DNA of 64,000 bases from Candidatus Omnitrophota bacterium (GCA_020632495.1 JACKFL010000005.1:1860001-1924000); one strand, 5' to 3'. Shown: positions 1-8,799, counted from the stretch's first letter. Notes: generated by a model from the letters alone, not told the origin. A program made the numbers and translations.

Positions 1-749
1 TATCCGGCCAGCAAGGCCCGGTCACACAGGACATTGACCATGCGGGGGGTTCCGCGCGAGACGTGAAAAATGGCCTCCAGGGCCTCATCCGTAAAACGGA
101 TGCGGTGGTCTTCATCTGCGGCGTCCTGCGCCTTCTCCAGGCGGTGGCGGATATAGTTCTTCATCTCGTCCAGGGTCAGGGAGCTGATGTGATAGCGCAC
201 GGCGATGCGCTGATTTAACTGGCGTAACTGGTTGAGCTTCAATTTGTCGATGAGCTCGGGCTGACCGACCAGGACGATCTGCAGCAGTTTTTCCTTCTCA
301 GTTTCCAGGTTCGATAACAGGCGGACCTGTTCCAGCTGGCTGACTTTGAGATTCTGCGCTTCGTCTATAATGACCACCACATTGTTCCCGGCGCTGGTTT
401 CCTCCAGTAGGAACTCGTTGAGCGCATCGATCATATCGTACTTACTGCGGGCGGAGGTGCGGATGCCCAGATCTTGTAATATCAGCCGCAGGAGCTGAAG
501 GTCGGAAAAATTCGGATTAAGGATCAGCGCGGTCTTGATGGTTTCATCCAGCTGATTCAGGACGGTGCGGCACAGCGTGGTCTTGCCGGTCCCGATTTCT
601 CCGGTGATGGCGATAATCCCCTTGCGCTGCTGGATGCCATAGACGAGGTGGGTCATGGCTTCCTTGTGTTGAACGCTTGAGAAGAAGAAATCCGGATCGG
701 CGGTGATGTTGAACGGATTCTCGCGAAAATTGTAGAATTCTTTATACAT
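1..749 (-). CDS. ExeA/GspA-like AAA+ ATPase, C-terminus cut off by window edge
   Basis: Minus-strand frame opening with MYKEFYNFRENPF, the standard beginning of ExeA/GspA-type secretion ATPases, and open through base 1, so about 249 residues are visible and the C-terminus is missing. Walker A GEIGTGKTT lies at about residues 50-58 and Walker B VVVIIDEAQ at 124-132. An arginine-rich stretch ending in GTPRMVNVLCDRA near residue 240 resembles the sensor 2 region of AAA+ proteins. Family members hydrolyse ATP at the inner membrane and help assemble type II secretion or type IV pilus machinery, often through a peptidoglycan-binding C-terminus that cannot be checked here. It is transcribed away from the PilZ operon. 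The start is the ATG at 747-749, which lies only 8 nt beyond a TATAAT box, so its mRNA is probably leaderless. Confidence 0.9.
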   Translation of the reverse strand, partial: MYKEFYNFRENPFNITADPDFFFSSVQHKEAMTHLVYGIQQRKGIIAITGEIGTGKTTLCRTVLNQLDETIKTALILNPNFSDLQLLRLILQDLGIRTSARSKYDMIDALNEFLLEETSAGNNVVVIIDEAQNLKVSQLEQVRLLSNLETEKEKLLQIVLVGQPELIDKLKLNQLRQLNQRIAVRYHISSLTLDEMKNYIRHRLEKAQDAADEDHRIRFTDEALEAIFHVSRGTPRMVNVLCDRALLAG

Positions 750-757
750 TTGCTCGA

Positions 758-786
758 ATTATATCACGCGGGCGGGGGCGGGTAAA
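758..786 (-). promoter_or_regulatory. promoter of the ExeA-like gene
   Basis: On the minus strand TTTACC (781-786), a 17-nt spacer and TATAAT (758-763) with an upstream TG (extended -10) are visible. Transcription would start near 751, two bases before the ATG at 749, which implies a leaderless transcript. Confidence 0.6.
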
Positions 787-898
787 CCCAGATTTGCAGA
801 ATTGTGCTTCGGGTGTGAGATCTTAATCCCTTGTGATGTAAGAAGTTAAAGGTTTGAACGAGCTCTCCTGATGGGTTCAAACGGTGACAAAAAAAGCG

Positions 899-926
899 TT
901 GTCTGTCAATCCGTTTGTGTTATAAT
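899..926 (+). promoter_or_regulatory. promoter of the PilZ operon
   Basis: TTGTCT (899-904), a 16-nt spacer and a perfect TATAAT (921-926) precede the first PilZ gene, giving an expected leader of about 39 nt. Together with the divergent ExeA promoter this accounts for the gene-free stretch 750-971; I see nothing else in it. Confidence 0.65.
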
Positions 927-971
927 GCAGACTAAATTCAAGGCATGTAAAGAGCAAGAGGTTGCGCGACT

Positions 972-1313
972 ATGAAGACTGCCGAAGAACGACGCCTTGC
1001 TAAAAGGATAACATTTAAAGAGCCGGTGCGCTACGAATTGTTGGACCCCGGTCATTTTGCCGGTACCGTGGCCTACGATATATCGGAGACCGGCCTGCGG
1101 CTGAGGCTTCCGGAATTCCTGCCTCTGGGTACCGAAGTTATTCTGAACATTGCACTTAGACCGGGTCAAAATGTGGACTGTCGGGGCCGGATCGTATGGG
1201 TATCGCAAATCCCCTACAGTGATCAGTACCAGGCAGGCGTCACATTTGCCGATCCGGAAATTATTCCAGACGAGAAAAAAAAGATCCGCGGCATGGTGGC
1301 CGCTGCCATTTAG
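972..1313 (+). CDS. PilZ domain protein (candidate c-di-GMP receptor)
   Basis: A 113-residue, single-domain PilZ protein. The two c-di-GMP-binding signatures are present: RxxxR (R8 to R12) and the D/NxSxxG-type motif DISETG at residues 36-41, followed by the alternating hydrophobic strands of a PilZ beta-barrel. No membrane segment or partner domain is seen. It is the first gene after a good promoter and is followed by a second PilZ gene 275 nt downstream, so the operon may respond to c-di-GMP. The target process (pili, secretion, surface behaviour) is inferred only from the ExeA-like gene transcribed divergently next door. Confidence 0.85.
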   Translation: MKTAEERRLAKRITFKEPVRYELLDPGHFAGTVAYDISETGLRLRLPEFLPLGTEVILNIALRPGQNVDCRGRIVWVSQIPYSDQYQAGVTFADPEIIPDEKKKIRGMVAAAI

Positions 1314-1350
1314 GCCGCCGCCGGAGAACTGACAGGAGACTGAAGACGTT

Positions 1351-1515
1351 ATGGCCGACGAAAAAGAAGACATCAGCAAAAAATGCGCAGAAACGGGAAC
1401 GACTCTGAAGCGATCCAGAAGATATTACCGCAACGGGAAGTACTTCTTAAATAAGAACGCCTTCAAGGCGTTTGAAGCCAAGCTTAAGGCTCAGGAGGAG
1501 GAAGGGAAGGAATAG
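1351..1515 (+). CDS. small basic/acidic protein, zinc-ribbon-like remnant
   Basis: A 54-residue frame from ATG 1351 to TAG 1515 with an AGGAG at 1334-1338. The core reads CAETGTTLKRSRRYYRNGKY, then NKNAFKAFEAKLK and a Glu-rich tail. The layout is like a short treble-clef or zinc-ribbon protein in which a CxxC pair would flank the GxxLKR turn, but only one Cys (C12) remains, so metal binding is unlikely. It lies between two PilZ genes in the same direction. Function unknown; coding is supported by its position, start signal and amino-acid composition. Confidence 0.55.
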   Translation: MADEKEDISKKCAETGTTLKRSRRYYRNGKYFLNKNAFKAFEAKLKAQEEEGKE

Positions 1516-1587
1516 TCTTCCCTCTTCCGCTCAGCTAGCCGCGGGTGCGAACGCCAAACGCCCGAAACGGGATATTGAGGTATTGTT

Positions 1588-1956
1588 GTGGTAACTTCAC
1601 CTCCACCGCACGAACGCAGAAAAGACCCCCGCTTAGGCAACAACATCCCCATACGGATATCGCAGAATGACGGTGATATGGTCACTGAGACGGCCAATAT
1701 CAGCCGTTCCGGTCTGTATTGCAAAGTCAACCGCTATATTGAGCCTATGACCAAACTGAAGGTCTGCCTGCTGTTGCCGTTACGCAAGAACGGCAAGGAC
1801 GTGACCAAGCAGATCATGGCCCAGGGCGTGGTTGTGCGGGCCGAACAGATCGCTGCGAGCGATGATCACAACATCGCTATTTTCTTCAGCGAGATCGCCC
1901 AGCGTGATGCCGAAAGCATCGCGGACTATGTAAGCTCTTATCTCGAATCCAAATAA
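1588..1956 (+). CDS. PilZ domain protein
   Basis: A 122-residue PilZ domain protein starting at GTG 1588. The RxxxR motif is R11 to R15 (RKDPR) and the second motif is NISRSG at about residues 37-42. An acidic helix (residues 100-122) closes the domain. It is distinct in sequence from the PilZ protein at 972, so the two are not a recent duplication. The GTG start is chosen because the frame has no ATG before the PilZ motif. Likely a soluble c-di-GMP-responsive adaptor; the output is not apparent from sequence. Confidence 0.8.
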   Translation: MVTSPPPHERRKDPRLGNNIPIRISQNDGDMVTETANISRSGLYCKVNRYIEPMTKLKVCLLLPLRKNGKDVTKQIMAQGVVVRAEQIAASDDHNIAIFFSEIAQRDAESIADYVSSYLESK

Positions 1957-1992
1957 CGGTTCGGCCGTTCCGGTCCGGCCAGGAAATACCCC

Positions 1993-2172
1993 ATGGAATC
2001 TACACTGAATGTCCCCCTTAGCGAAGGCCAATTGTTCTTGGCCATGATCCTGCAAACCTGCCTTTTGGTATGGTTTATCGTGTTCCCGATCATCTTGATC
2101 CGTAAATTGAACTATCTGATCGCCATGATCGAGGACAAATTTTATCCGGAGAATGAGTCCCCGTCAGAATAA
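1993..2172 (+). CDS. 59-residue single-pass membrane protein
   Basis: A short frame from ATG 1993 to TAA 2172. Residues 13-36 form one hydrophobic segment (LFLAMILQTCLLVWFIVFPI), followed by RK and an acidic, Pro/Ser-rich tail. It overlaps the start of the pseudouridine synthase gene by 20 nt, as is common for neighbours here, which supports it being real. No family is recognised. It may be a small inner-membrane protein associated with the PilZ operon; that is inference from position only. Confidence 0.5.
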   Translation: MESTLNVPLSEGQLFLAMILQTCLLVWFIVFPIILIRKLNYLIAMIEDKFYPENESPSE

Positions 2173-2875
2173 ACCTCCACGCGAAGATTCTGTTTCCAGG
2201 GCCTTGACCAAGGCCGTTCCCGTCCTTTTCCGTCAAAACGATATCATCATATTCGACAAACCGGCGGGTGTCCTGGTCATTCCGGCCCCGGGCGACGACA
2301 AGCCCTGCCTTACGGATATCGTAAACTTTCAGCACCGTGAAGAGGCCGGCCAGTCCCGGCTGCATCCCTGTCACCGGCTCGACCGGGACACCAGCGGCGT
2401 GATCATGTACGCGCTTGGAAAGAAGGCGCAGCAGCGGATGATGGAGCTGTTCCGCCGCCGGGAAATCGAGAAGGTTTATTTAGCGGCCGTTCAGGGGCGC
2501 CTGAAACGCAAGAAAGGCAAAATTGAGGGTTTCATTTCGCAGCCGGATCGGATAAAATATAGCCGGTTCTCAAAAGGCAAACCGGCTGTTTCGCTGTATC
2601 AGGTGATCACCGAGTTTAAAGATTTCAGTCTATTGGAGGTTCGGCCGGTCACCGGGCGAACCAACCAGATCCGTATCCAGTTCAGCGAGCTCGGGCATCC
2701 ATTGGTCGGCGACCGCAAGTATTCCGTCGCCCGCAATTTTCCGGTCAAATTTCGGCGGCCGGCATTGCACGCCGCATCCCTGCATTGGAGGGATCCCGTA
2801 ACCAAGAAGGCTATCACCGTTCATTCAACCCTACCCAACGATATGGAGGTCCTCTGTGCAAGAAACCGAACTTAA
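2153..2875 (+). CDS. RluA-family RNA pseudouridine synthase
   Basis: A 240-residue protein converting specific uridines in rRNA or tRNA to pseudouridine. The catalytic motif HRLDRDTSG is at residues 74-82 with D77 the predicted nucleophile, preceded by IIIFDKPAGV and followed by RPVTGRTNQIRIQ and HPLVGDRKY, all RluA-family blocks. There is no N-terminal S4 RNA-binding domain, so it is the short type; the precise target base cannot be told from sequence. It overlaps the upstream small membrane protein and the downstream MazG-like gene by 20 nt each, suggesting translational coupling. Confidence 0.9.
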   Translation: MSPRQNKPPREDSVSRALTKAVPVLFRQNDIIIFDKPAGVLVIPAPGDDKPCLTDIVNFQHREEAGQSRLHPCHRLDRDTSGVIMYALGKKAQQRMMELFRRREIEKVYLAAVQGRLKRKKGKIEGFISQPDRIKYSRFSKGKPAVSLYQVITEFKDFSLLEVRPVTGRTNQIRIQFSELGHPLVGDRKYSVARNFPVKFRRPALHAASLHWRDPVTKKAITVHSTLPNDMEVLCARNRT

Positions 2876-3170
2876 AGGGAAAACGATTACGGAAATGTGT
2901 GAAATCTGTCATGGGATTGCCCGGGAGAAGGGATTCTGGGATCAGGACCGCAATATCGGTGAGGCCTTGATGCTGGTGGTCACCGAGATCGGGGAGGCCA
3001 TGGAGGGTTACCGGAAAGAGGACCATGACAATTTCCGTGAGGAAATTGCCGATACATTTATCCGCCTGTTCGATTTGTGCGGAGGATTGAAGATTGACAT
3101 CGAAGCGGAGATCGCCAAAAAGTCGATCAAGAATCTGAGCCGCCCCTACAAACACGGCAAGATTTGCTAA
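2856..3170 (+). CDS. MazG-like nucleotide pyrophosphohydrolase
   Basis: A 104-residue alpha-helical protein beginning with GTG 2856, five bases after a strong GGAGGT (2845-2850). The motif TEIGEAMEG near residue 43 followed by FREEIADTFIRLFDL resembles the ExxE-12-28-ExxD metal-binding pattern of MazG/all-alpha NTP pyrophosphatases. Such enzymes remove aberrant nucleoside triphosphates or damaged nucleotides from the pool. It sits one gene before the lipoprotein and uvrB. Substrate unknown. Confidence 0.75.
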   Translation: MQETELKGKTITEMCEICHGIAREKGFWDQDRNIGEALMLVVTEIGEAMEGYRKEDHDNFREEIADTFIRLFDLCGGLKIDIEAEIAKKSIKNLSRPYKHGKIC

Positions 3171-3179
3171 GGGCAAAGG

Positions 3180-3635
3180 ATGAAAAAAACAAGCTGGTTG
3201 TTCGCGCTGGTCGTTTTGCTCAGCGGATGCGCGACGGTGAACATCCCGAGTTATATCAAGGACGATCATCCGCAAACGCAGGTCATCTACGCCAATTTTG
3301 ATGATACCCTGAAAGCGGTCAAACAGGTCCTGAACGCCAAAGGATGGACGGTGGTCGATGAGACCGACCCGACCGTGTATGAACACAGCTCGATTCGGGA
3401 TCAAGGCGGGCGCGAACGCCTGCTGTTTACCGACATTAAAGAGCGTCCTTACGTCCTCGGAACGCGCTATCACCGTGCCAACGTATTTCTGCGCAGCACC
3501 AGTCAGCCGAATCAAACGGAAATGGAGCTGCGTTTCGTTACCATCAATTCGATGACCTTCATGAAGACGAAGAATTACAAACACCCCCGCGCGGCCGCGC
3601 AAATCTTTGAGGCCGTGAACAACGCTCTCAAATAA
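3180..3635 (+). CDS. outer-envelope lipoprotein of unknown function
   Basis: A 151-residue protein with a typical lipoprotein signal: two Lys after Met, hydrophobic core WLFALVVLL and lipobox LSGC with the lipidated Cys at residue 17. The mature part contains a short alpha/beta domain (FDDTLKAVKQVLNAKGW, then DPTVYEHS) that resembles small periplasmic sandwich folds, but no named family is recognised. It lies in the uvrB operon 55 nt upstream of uvrB. Confidence 0.75.
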   Translation: MKKTSWLFALVVLLSGCATVNIPSYIKDDHPQTQVIYANFDDTLKAVKQVLNAKGWTVVDETDPTVYEHSSIRDQGGRERLLFTDIKERPYVLGTRYHRANVFLRSTSQPNQTEMELRFVTINSMTFMKTKNYKHPRAAAQIFEAVNNALK

Positions 3636-3690
3636 ACGCCGTTCCGGCAAAGGCAGCGGCGGGCCGCAGGGTGCGCCGGCCGCGATTCCC

Positions 3691-5742
3691 ATGGAAAAGT
3701 TTCTCCTTAAAAGCAAGTTCGAGCCGGTCACCGAGCAGCTGGATGCCGTAGAAAAGCTGGTTAAGGGCATCGAACAGAAACGGTCGCATCAGACGCTGCT
3801 GGGGGTTACCGGCAGCGGCAAAACCTTTACGCTGGCCAATGTGGTGGAAAAGATCAACCGTCCGACGCTGGTGATCTCGCACAACAAGACCCTGGCCGCG
3901 CAGCTCTACAGTGAGTTTAAGGAATTCTTTCCGCACAACGCCGTTGAGTATTTCGTCAGTTACTATGATTATTATCAGCCGGAGGCGTACATCCCGCAAA
4001 CCGATATTTATATCGAGAAAGACGCTTCCATCAATGACCGCCTGGACCGCCTGCGGCTGTCTTCGACCACTTCACTGATGACGCGCCGCGACGTTATTAT
4101 CGTGGCCAGCGTCTCATGCATCTACAATCTGGGTTCGCCGGAAGACTACCAGCAGTTCTTGCTGTACCTGAACACCGGCGATGAGATGGACCGGGACGAG
4201 GTGATTCTCAAGCTCGTGGACATGCAGTATGAGCGCAACGATTACGAGTTTACCCGGGGGAAACTCCGTGTGCGCGGCGATACGATTGAGGTCTATCCGG
4301 CGTATCGCCAGGACGCGCTGCGCATCGAATTCTTCGGCGACGAAATTGAACGGATTACCCAGATTGAACCGGTCTCGGGAAATGAGATTCAGGTGCTGGA
4401 GCAGGCCGCCATTTATCCGGCCAAACACTACCTGATTTCGCCTCCGCGGATCGAGGACGCCATGGTCCAGATAGAAGCGGAGCTTAAGGAGCGGTTGCGT
4501 TTTCTCAAAGATCAGGGCAAATTCGCCGAGGCCCAACGGTTAAATTCGCGGACACGTTATGACATGGAAATGATGCGTGAGATGGGTTACTGTCACGGCA
4601 TTGAAAACTATTCGCAGGCACTGTCCGGACGCCCTGCGGGTAGTCGGCCGTTTTGTCTGATCGACTATTTCCCCGAGGATTTTGTCACCTTGATCGACGA
4701 GTCGCATGTGACGATCCCGCAAATTAACGGCATGTACGAAGGGGACAAGGCGCGGAAAAATACGCTGGTGGAGTACGGTTTCCGGTTGCCGTCCTGTCTC
4801 GATAACCGCCCGCTCAAATTTGCCGAGTTTGAAAAGATCGTCGCGCAGGCTATTTACGTATCGGCCACCCCGGGTCCGTACGAACGGAAGAAAAGCGGCC
4901 CGCATGTCGCCGAGCAGATCATCCGTCCGACCGGGATCGTCGATCCGCCTATCGAAATCCGGCCGACCGCCGGGCAGGTGGACGATTTGGTGGCGGAGGT
5001 TACCAACCGGGCGGCTCTTGATCAGCGGGTCCTGGTCACGACGCTCACCAAACGCATGTCGGAGGATCTCTGCGACTATTTGGCCGAGCAGGGGATCAAA
5101 GTGAAGTATCTTCATTCGGATATCGACACCATCGAACGCTCCGCTATTTTAAAGGGTTTGCGCACCAAGAAATTCGACTGCCTGGTCGGGGTGAATCTGC
5201 TTCGGGAAGGCCTCGACTTGCCCGAGGTGTCGCTGGTGGCGATCTTTGATGCGGACAAGCAAGGGTTTCTGCGATCGCAGACCTCCCTGATTCAGACCGC
5301 GGGCCGCGCGGCGCGCAATGTGGAGGGGTTGGTCATCATGTACGCCGATACGGTGAGCCTCGCCATGAAGGCCACCATCCACGAGTGCGAGCGCCGTCGC
5401 CGGATTCAACTGGCATTCAACAAGGAGCACAACATTACCCCGACGACGATCCAAAAGGTGATCCGGGAGGGGATCGAAGATATCGCCTACGAACAGGCGG
5501 AGGAGACCGTGATGCATGTCGCGGGACAAAAGGAAGAGGAATACACGCTATCCAATATCGTATCCGAGCTGGAGGGGCAAATGGAAGCGGCGGCCCGTAA
5601 CCTGCAATTCGAAAAGGCGGCCTTGATCCGCGATAAAATTAAAGAAATCCGCGACCACGGCGTCGACCCCGCCGACCTGCGACCGAAAAGCGGCGGGAAA
5701 GGGCGGGGCAAGCACAAGAGGAAGAAGTGGAAACGTATCTGA
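3691..5742 (+). CDS. uvrB: UvrABC system protein B
   Basis: Full-length 683-residue UvrB, the damage-verifying helicase of nucleotide excision repair that receives DNA from UvrA and recruits UvrC. Walker A GVTGSGKT is at residues 38-45; the beta-hairpin that inserts between strands (YYDYYQPEAY) is near residue 95; motifs DESH, YVSATPGPYE and QTAGRAARN follow in order. A C-terminal UVR motif (about 627-656) and a Lys/Arg-rich tail complete it. It is the last but one gene of the PilZ-to-coaX string and overlaps coaX by 16 nt. Confidence 0.98.
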   Translation: MEKFLLKSKFEPVTEQLDAVEKLVKGIEQKRSHQTLLGVTGSGKTFTLANVVEKINRPTLVISHNKTLAAQLYSEFKEFFPHNAVEYFVSYYDYYQPEAYIPQTDIYIEKDASINDRLDRLRLSSTTSLMTRRDVIIVASVSCIYNLGSPEDYQQFLLYLNTGDEMDRDEVILKLVDMQYERNDYEFTRGKLRVRGDTIEVYPAYRQDALRIEFFGDEIERITQIEPVSGNEIQVLEQAAIYPAKHYLISPPRIEDAMVQIEAELKERLRFLKDQGKFAEAQRLNSRTRYDMEMMREMGYCHGIENYSQALSGRPAGSRPFCLIDYFPEDFVTLIDESHVTIPQINGMYEGDKARKNTLVEYGFRLPSCLDNRPLKFAEFEKIVAQAIYVSATPGPYERKKSGPHVAEQIIRPTGIVDPPIEIRPTAGQVDDLVAEVTNRAALDQRVLVTTLTKRMSEDLCDYLAEQGIKVKYLHSDIDTIERSAILKGLRTKKFDCLVGVNLLREGLDLPEVSLVAIFDADKQGFLRSQTSLIQTAGRAARNVEGLVIMYADTVSLAMKATIHECERRRRIQLAFNKEHNITPTTIQKVIREGIEDIAYEQAEETVMHVAGQKEEEYTLSNIVSELEGQMEAAARNLQFEKAALIRDKIKEIRDHGVDPADLRPKSGGKGRGKHKRKKWKRI

Positions 5743-6503
5743 CCGTCGACATCGGAAACTCGGCCGTGTCTATCGCGGTGGTAAAAGGATTGCGTGTCCG
5801 TTACGCCGAAAATGTGGATGTGAATCAGCCGGTGCGGGATTTTACCGGCGCTATGAAAAAAGTCCTGGCGACTGTCCGTCGGGGTAACTATGACCTGACC
5901 GCGGTCCTGGTGTGCAGCGTGGTTCCCGTCAAGAACAGGCCGGTACGCAACCTGCTCACCAAGCACTTAGGGATTCGACCGCATTTCGTCGGCGAGGATC
6001 TGGATGTGCCGTTGATCAACAAGTACCGCGATCCCGCACAGGTGGGCCGCGACCGGCTGGTCGGCGCTTATGCCGCCCAGCAACTTTTTGGTCAGCCGGC
6101 TGTCATTGTCGATTTCGGAACCGCGATTACGCTGGATGTCCTTTCCCGCGACGGGCATTACATGGGCGGCGTCATCGTGCCCGGTATGCGACTCTCCCTG
6201 GAATCCCTCCACCGCAAAGCGGCGCTGTTGCCGCGGATTGAAGAGGTCCACCGGCCGCGATCGGTGATCGGCCGGACAACGGAGCACAGCATCCTTAGCG
6301 GGCTTGTTTACGGATACGGAGAGATGTGCCGCGGTCTGGTGCGGCGCATCAGCCGCAATATCGAAGGGCGGCCGCGGATCGTGGTGACGGGGGGATATGC
6401 CCGTCTGATGGTCCAATTTCTGTCCGATCTCGAGCCGGCCGTGGATACGCACCTGGTTCACAAGGGCTTGGTACTGTGTTACCGCCACCATATCCGCGGT
6501 TGA
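5727..6503 (+). CDS. coaX: type III pantothenate kinase
   Basis: A 258-residue CoaX that phosphorylates pantothenate in the first step of coenzyme A synthesis. ASKHA-fold motifs are visible: DIGNS at residues 8-12 (phosphate 1), GRDRL near 107 and VDFGTAIT near 128. CoaX enzymes usually need a monovalent cation and are not feedback-inhibited by CoA. It overlaps uvrB by 16 nt and ends the operon. A panB gene at 43692 supplies an earlier step of the same pathway. Confidence 0.95.
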   Translation: METYLTVDIGNSAVSIAVVKGLRVRYAENVDVNQPVRDFTGAMKKVLATVRRGNYDLTAVLVCSVVPVKNRPVRNLLTKHLGIRPHFVGEDLDVPLINKYRDPAQVGRDRLVGAYAAQQLFGQPAVIVDFGTAITLDVLSRDGHYMGGVIVPGMRLSLESLHRKAALLPRIEEVHRPRSVIGRTTEHSILSGLVYGYGEMCRGLVRRISRNIEGRPRIVVTGGYARLMVQFLSDLEPAVDTHLVHKGLVLCYRHHIRG

Positions 6504-6569
6504 CTCTCTATTGAAGCAAGTCTGCAAGTCATTCAAATAAATAGATTTAGTCACAAATTCAAAAATTGC

Positions 6570-6597
6570 TTGACTTTCGGGGATATTTTGATAAATT
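6570..6597 (+). promoter_or_regulatory. groESL promoter
   Basis: TTGACT (6570-6575), 16-nt spacer and TAAATT (6592-6597). The -10 box runs into the CIRCE element, so a bound HrcA would block RNA polymerase. Confidence 0.6.
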
Positions 6598-6622
6598 AGC
6601 ACTCCAAAGACACAAGTGCTAA
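6596..6622 (+). promoter_or_regulatory. CIRCE operator (HrcA binding site)
   Basis: TTAGCACTC, nine bases, AAGTGCTAA: the conserved 9-9-9 inverted repeat with a single departure from consensus (A instead of G at the first base of the right arm). It implies HrcA-type heat-shock repression of groES-groEL. No hrcA gene lies in this window. Confidence 0.93.
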
Positions 6623-6677
6623 TCATAATTTCGACGGTTTGGTCGGATTAACCCAATACATAAGGGAGGAACACAGG

Positions 6678-6971
6678 ATGGAGATTCAACCGTTAGCTGA
6701 TCGAATTCTGGTGAAACCGCTGGAAGCCGAGGAAAAGACCAAGGGGGGGATTGTGCTCCCGGACACCGCCAAGGAAAAGCCCCAAGAAGGAAAGGTCGTG
6801 GCGGTCGGCAAGGGTAAGATCACCGAAGACGGAAAGGTCAGGGCTCCGGAGCTGAAAAAAGGCGACCGTGTCCTGTACGGAAAGTACAGCGGAACCGAAG
6901 TGTCCACCAAGGATGGTCAGGAATATTTGATTATGCGTGAAGATGATGTCTTCGCGGTTGTCACGAGTTAA
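6678..6971 (+). CDS. groS: co-chaperonin GroES
   Basis: A 97-residue heptameric cap of the GroEL chaperonin. Start chosen at ATG 6678 (MEIQPLADRILVKP) because GGAGGA at 6665-6670 is well spaced and the family begins here; an in-frame upstream start at 6639 would add 13 unrelated residues. The mobile-loop region EEKTKGGIVLPDTAKEKP and the KKGDRVLYGKYSGTE strand are standard. First gene of the CIRCE-controlled operon, 41 nt before groEL. Confidence 0.97.
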   Translation: MEIQPLADRILVKPLEAEEKTKGGIVLPDTAKEKPQEGKVVAVGKGKITEDGKVRAPELKKGDRVLYGKYSGTEVSTKDGQEYLIMREDDVFAVVTS

Positions 6972-7012
6972 CGCTGCGTCAATCTTTAAAGAAGCAACCC
7001 AAGGAGAAAAAC

Positions 7013-8665
7013 ATGGCAAAACAGCTTGAATTCAGTGATGCCGCACGCCGCGAGATCCTGCAAGGGGTCGAGAAACTGGCACGTGCGGTCAAGGTTACGA
7101 TGGGACCCAAAGGTCGTAACGTCGTATTGGACCGAAAATACGGATCCCCCACCGTCACCAAGGACGGGGTCTCGGTTGCCAAAGAGATCGAACTTGAGGA
7201 TCCGTACCAAAATATGGGCGCACAGATGGTGAAGGAAGTCGCCGAAAAGACGTCGGACAATGCCGGCGACGGGACCACGACAGCGACGGTCTTGGCCGAA
7301 GCCATTTACCGTGAAGGTTTGAAGAACGTCACCGCGGGCGCCAATCCGATGGCTTTAAAGCGCGGTATCGATGCCGCCGTTGAAGCGGTTGTCGGCAAGA
7401 TCAGCAGCATGTCCAAGAAGATCAACCTGAAGAACATCACGGAAGTCGAACAAGTCGCCACCATTGCCGCCAACAGCGATAATGTAATCGGCAAGAAAAT
7501 TGCTGAAGCCTTTGAAACAGTGGGCAAAGACGGTGTGATTACCGTGGAAGAATCCAAGACGATCAATACCGAATTGAAAGTGGTTGAGGGGATGCAGTTT
7601 GATCAAGGCTATCTTTCGCCGTATTTCTCGACGGACATGGAGAAAATGGAATGCATCCTGGATGATCCCTTCATCCTGATTTGCGAAAAGAAGATCTCCA
7701 ACATCAAAGAAATCCTGCCGGTGCTCGAGCAGGTCGCCAAAGCCGGCGCTCCGTTGCTGATCATCAGTGAAGACGTGGAAGGTGAGGCATTGGCCACGTT
7801 GGTTGTCAATAATATGCGCAAGACGCTTTCCTGCGCGGCCGTCAAGGCGCCGGGATTCGGCGACCGCCGCAAGGCCATGTTGCAGGATATCGCCATCCTG
7901 ACCGGAGCGAAGGCCGTGACCGAGGATCTCGGTTTGAAACTCGACAGCCTGGAAATCAAGGATCTCGGCCGCGCCAAGAAGGTCAAGATCGACAAAGACA
8001 ACACTACCATCGTCGAAGGTGCGGGCAAGACCGCCGACATCAAGGCGCGTATCGCGCAGATCCGCAATCAAATCGAGTCGACGGATTCCTCATACGACAA
8101 GGAAAAACTTCAGGAACGCTTGGCCAAGCTGGCCGGCGGTGTCGCGATCATCAATGTCGGCGCGGCTACCGAAACGGAAATGAAGGAAAAGAAGGCCCGT
8201 GTTGAAGACGCACTGCATGCCACGCGTGCCGCCGTCGAGGAAGGCATTGTGCCGGGCGGCGGTGTCGCTTTGCTGCGCACAATCGCCGAGATCGACAAGA
8301 TCAAGCTGAAAGGCGACGAGGCGACCGGTGTGAGTATTGTCCGCCGCGCCATGGAAGCCCCGGTCCGTCAGCTGGCAGAAAATGCCGGTCTGGAAGGGTC
8401 CGTCATCGTCGAACGTCTGAAGGCGGAAAAGACCGACTCGATCGGTTATGACATCAACCAGGATGCCTATGTCGACATGCTCAAATCCGGGGTCATCGAC
8501 CCGGCCAAGGTCACCCGGACAGCGTTGCAAAACGCGGCCAGCATAGCCTCACTGTTGCTGACCACCGAAGCGCTGGTGACGGATATCCCGGAAAAGGAAC
8601 CTGCCGTACCGGCCATGCCCGGAGGCGGAATGCCGGGAATGGGCGGCATGGGCGGCATGATGTAA
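7013..8665 (+). CDS. groL: chaperonin GroEL
   Basis: A 550-residue 60-kDa chaperonin that folds proteins in an ATP-driven cavity. Recognised blocks include VTMGPKGRNVVLD, DGTTTATVLA (nucleotide site), EDVEGEALATLVVN and GGGVALLR. The C-terminal Gly-Gly-Met-rich tail (GGMPGMGGMGGMM) is the usual one. A Shine-Dalgarno AAGGAG precedes the ATG. The operon ends with an intrinsic terminator 38 nt later. Confidence 0.98.
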   Translation: MAKQLEFSDAARREILQGVEKLARAVKVTMGPKGRNVVLDRKYGSPTVTKDGVSVAKEIELEDPYQNMGAQMVKEVAEKTSDNAGDGTTTATVLAEAIYREGLKNVTAGANPMALKRGIDAAVEAVVGKISSMSKKINLKNITEVEQVATIAANSDNVIGKKIAEAFETVGKDGVITVEESKTINTELKVVEGMQFDQGYLSPYFSTDMEKMECILDDPFILICEKKISNIKEILPVLEQVAKAGAPLLIISEDVEGEALATLVVNNMRKTLSCAAVKAPGFGDRRKAMLQDIAILTGAKAVTEDLGLKLDSLEIKDLGRAKKVKIDKDNTTIVEGAGKTADIKARIAQIRNQIESTDSSYDKEKLQERLAKLAGGVAIINVGAATETEMKEKKARVEDALHATRAAVEEGIVPGGGVALLRTIAEIDKIKLKGDEATGVSIVRRAMEAPVRQLAENAGLEGSVIVERLKAEKTDSIGYDINQDAYVDMLKSGVIDPAKVTRTALQNAASIASLLLTTEALVTDIPEKEPAVPAMPGGGMPGMGGMGGMM

Positions 8666-8702
8666 ATCAACCGGACCCGGTCCGTTATACATAAATGAAT
8701 GA

Positions 8703-8737
8703 GGGGCAGAGAGTTATATAACTTTCTGCCCCTTTTT
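8703..8737 (+). terminator. intrinsic terminator of groESL
   Basis: GGGGCAGA (8703-8710) pairs perfectly with TCTGCCCC (8725-8732) around a 14-nt AT-rich loop and is followed by TTTTT. Confidence 0.9.
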
Positions 8738-8799
8738 CTCATGTCCTCCGGGAGTTTGGGGGATTACTGCCAAACCCGCTCAGGAGCGAAAAACGTCTA

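Noticed and set aside
8744..8785. GTTTGG/CCAAAC hairpin between groEL terminator and the next promoter
   Set aside because: Short, with bulges and no following T-run; no regulatory context.
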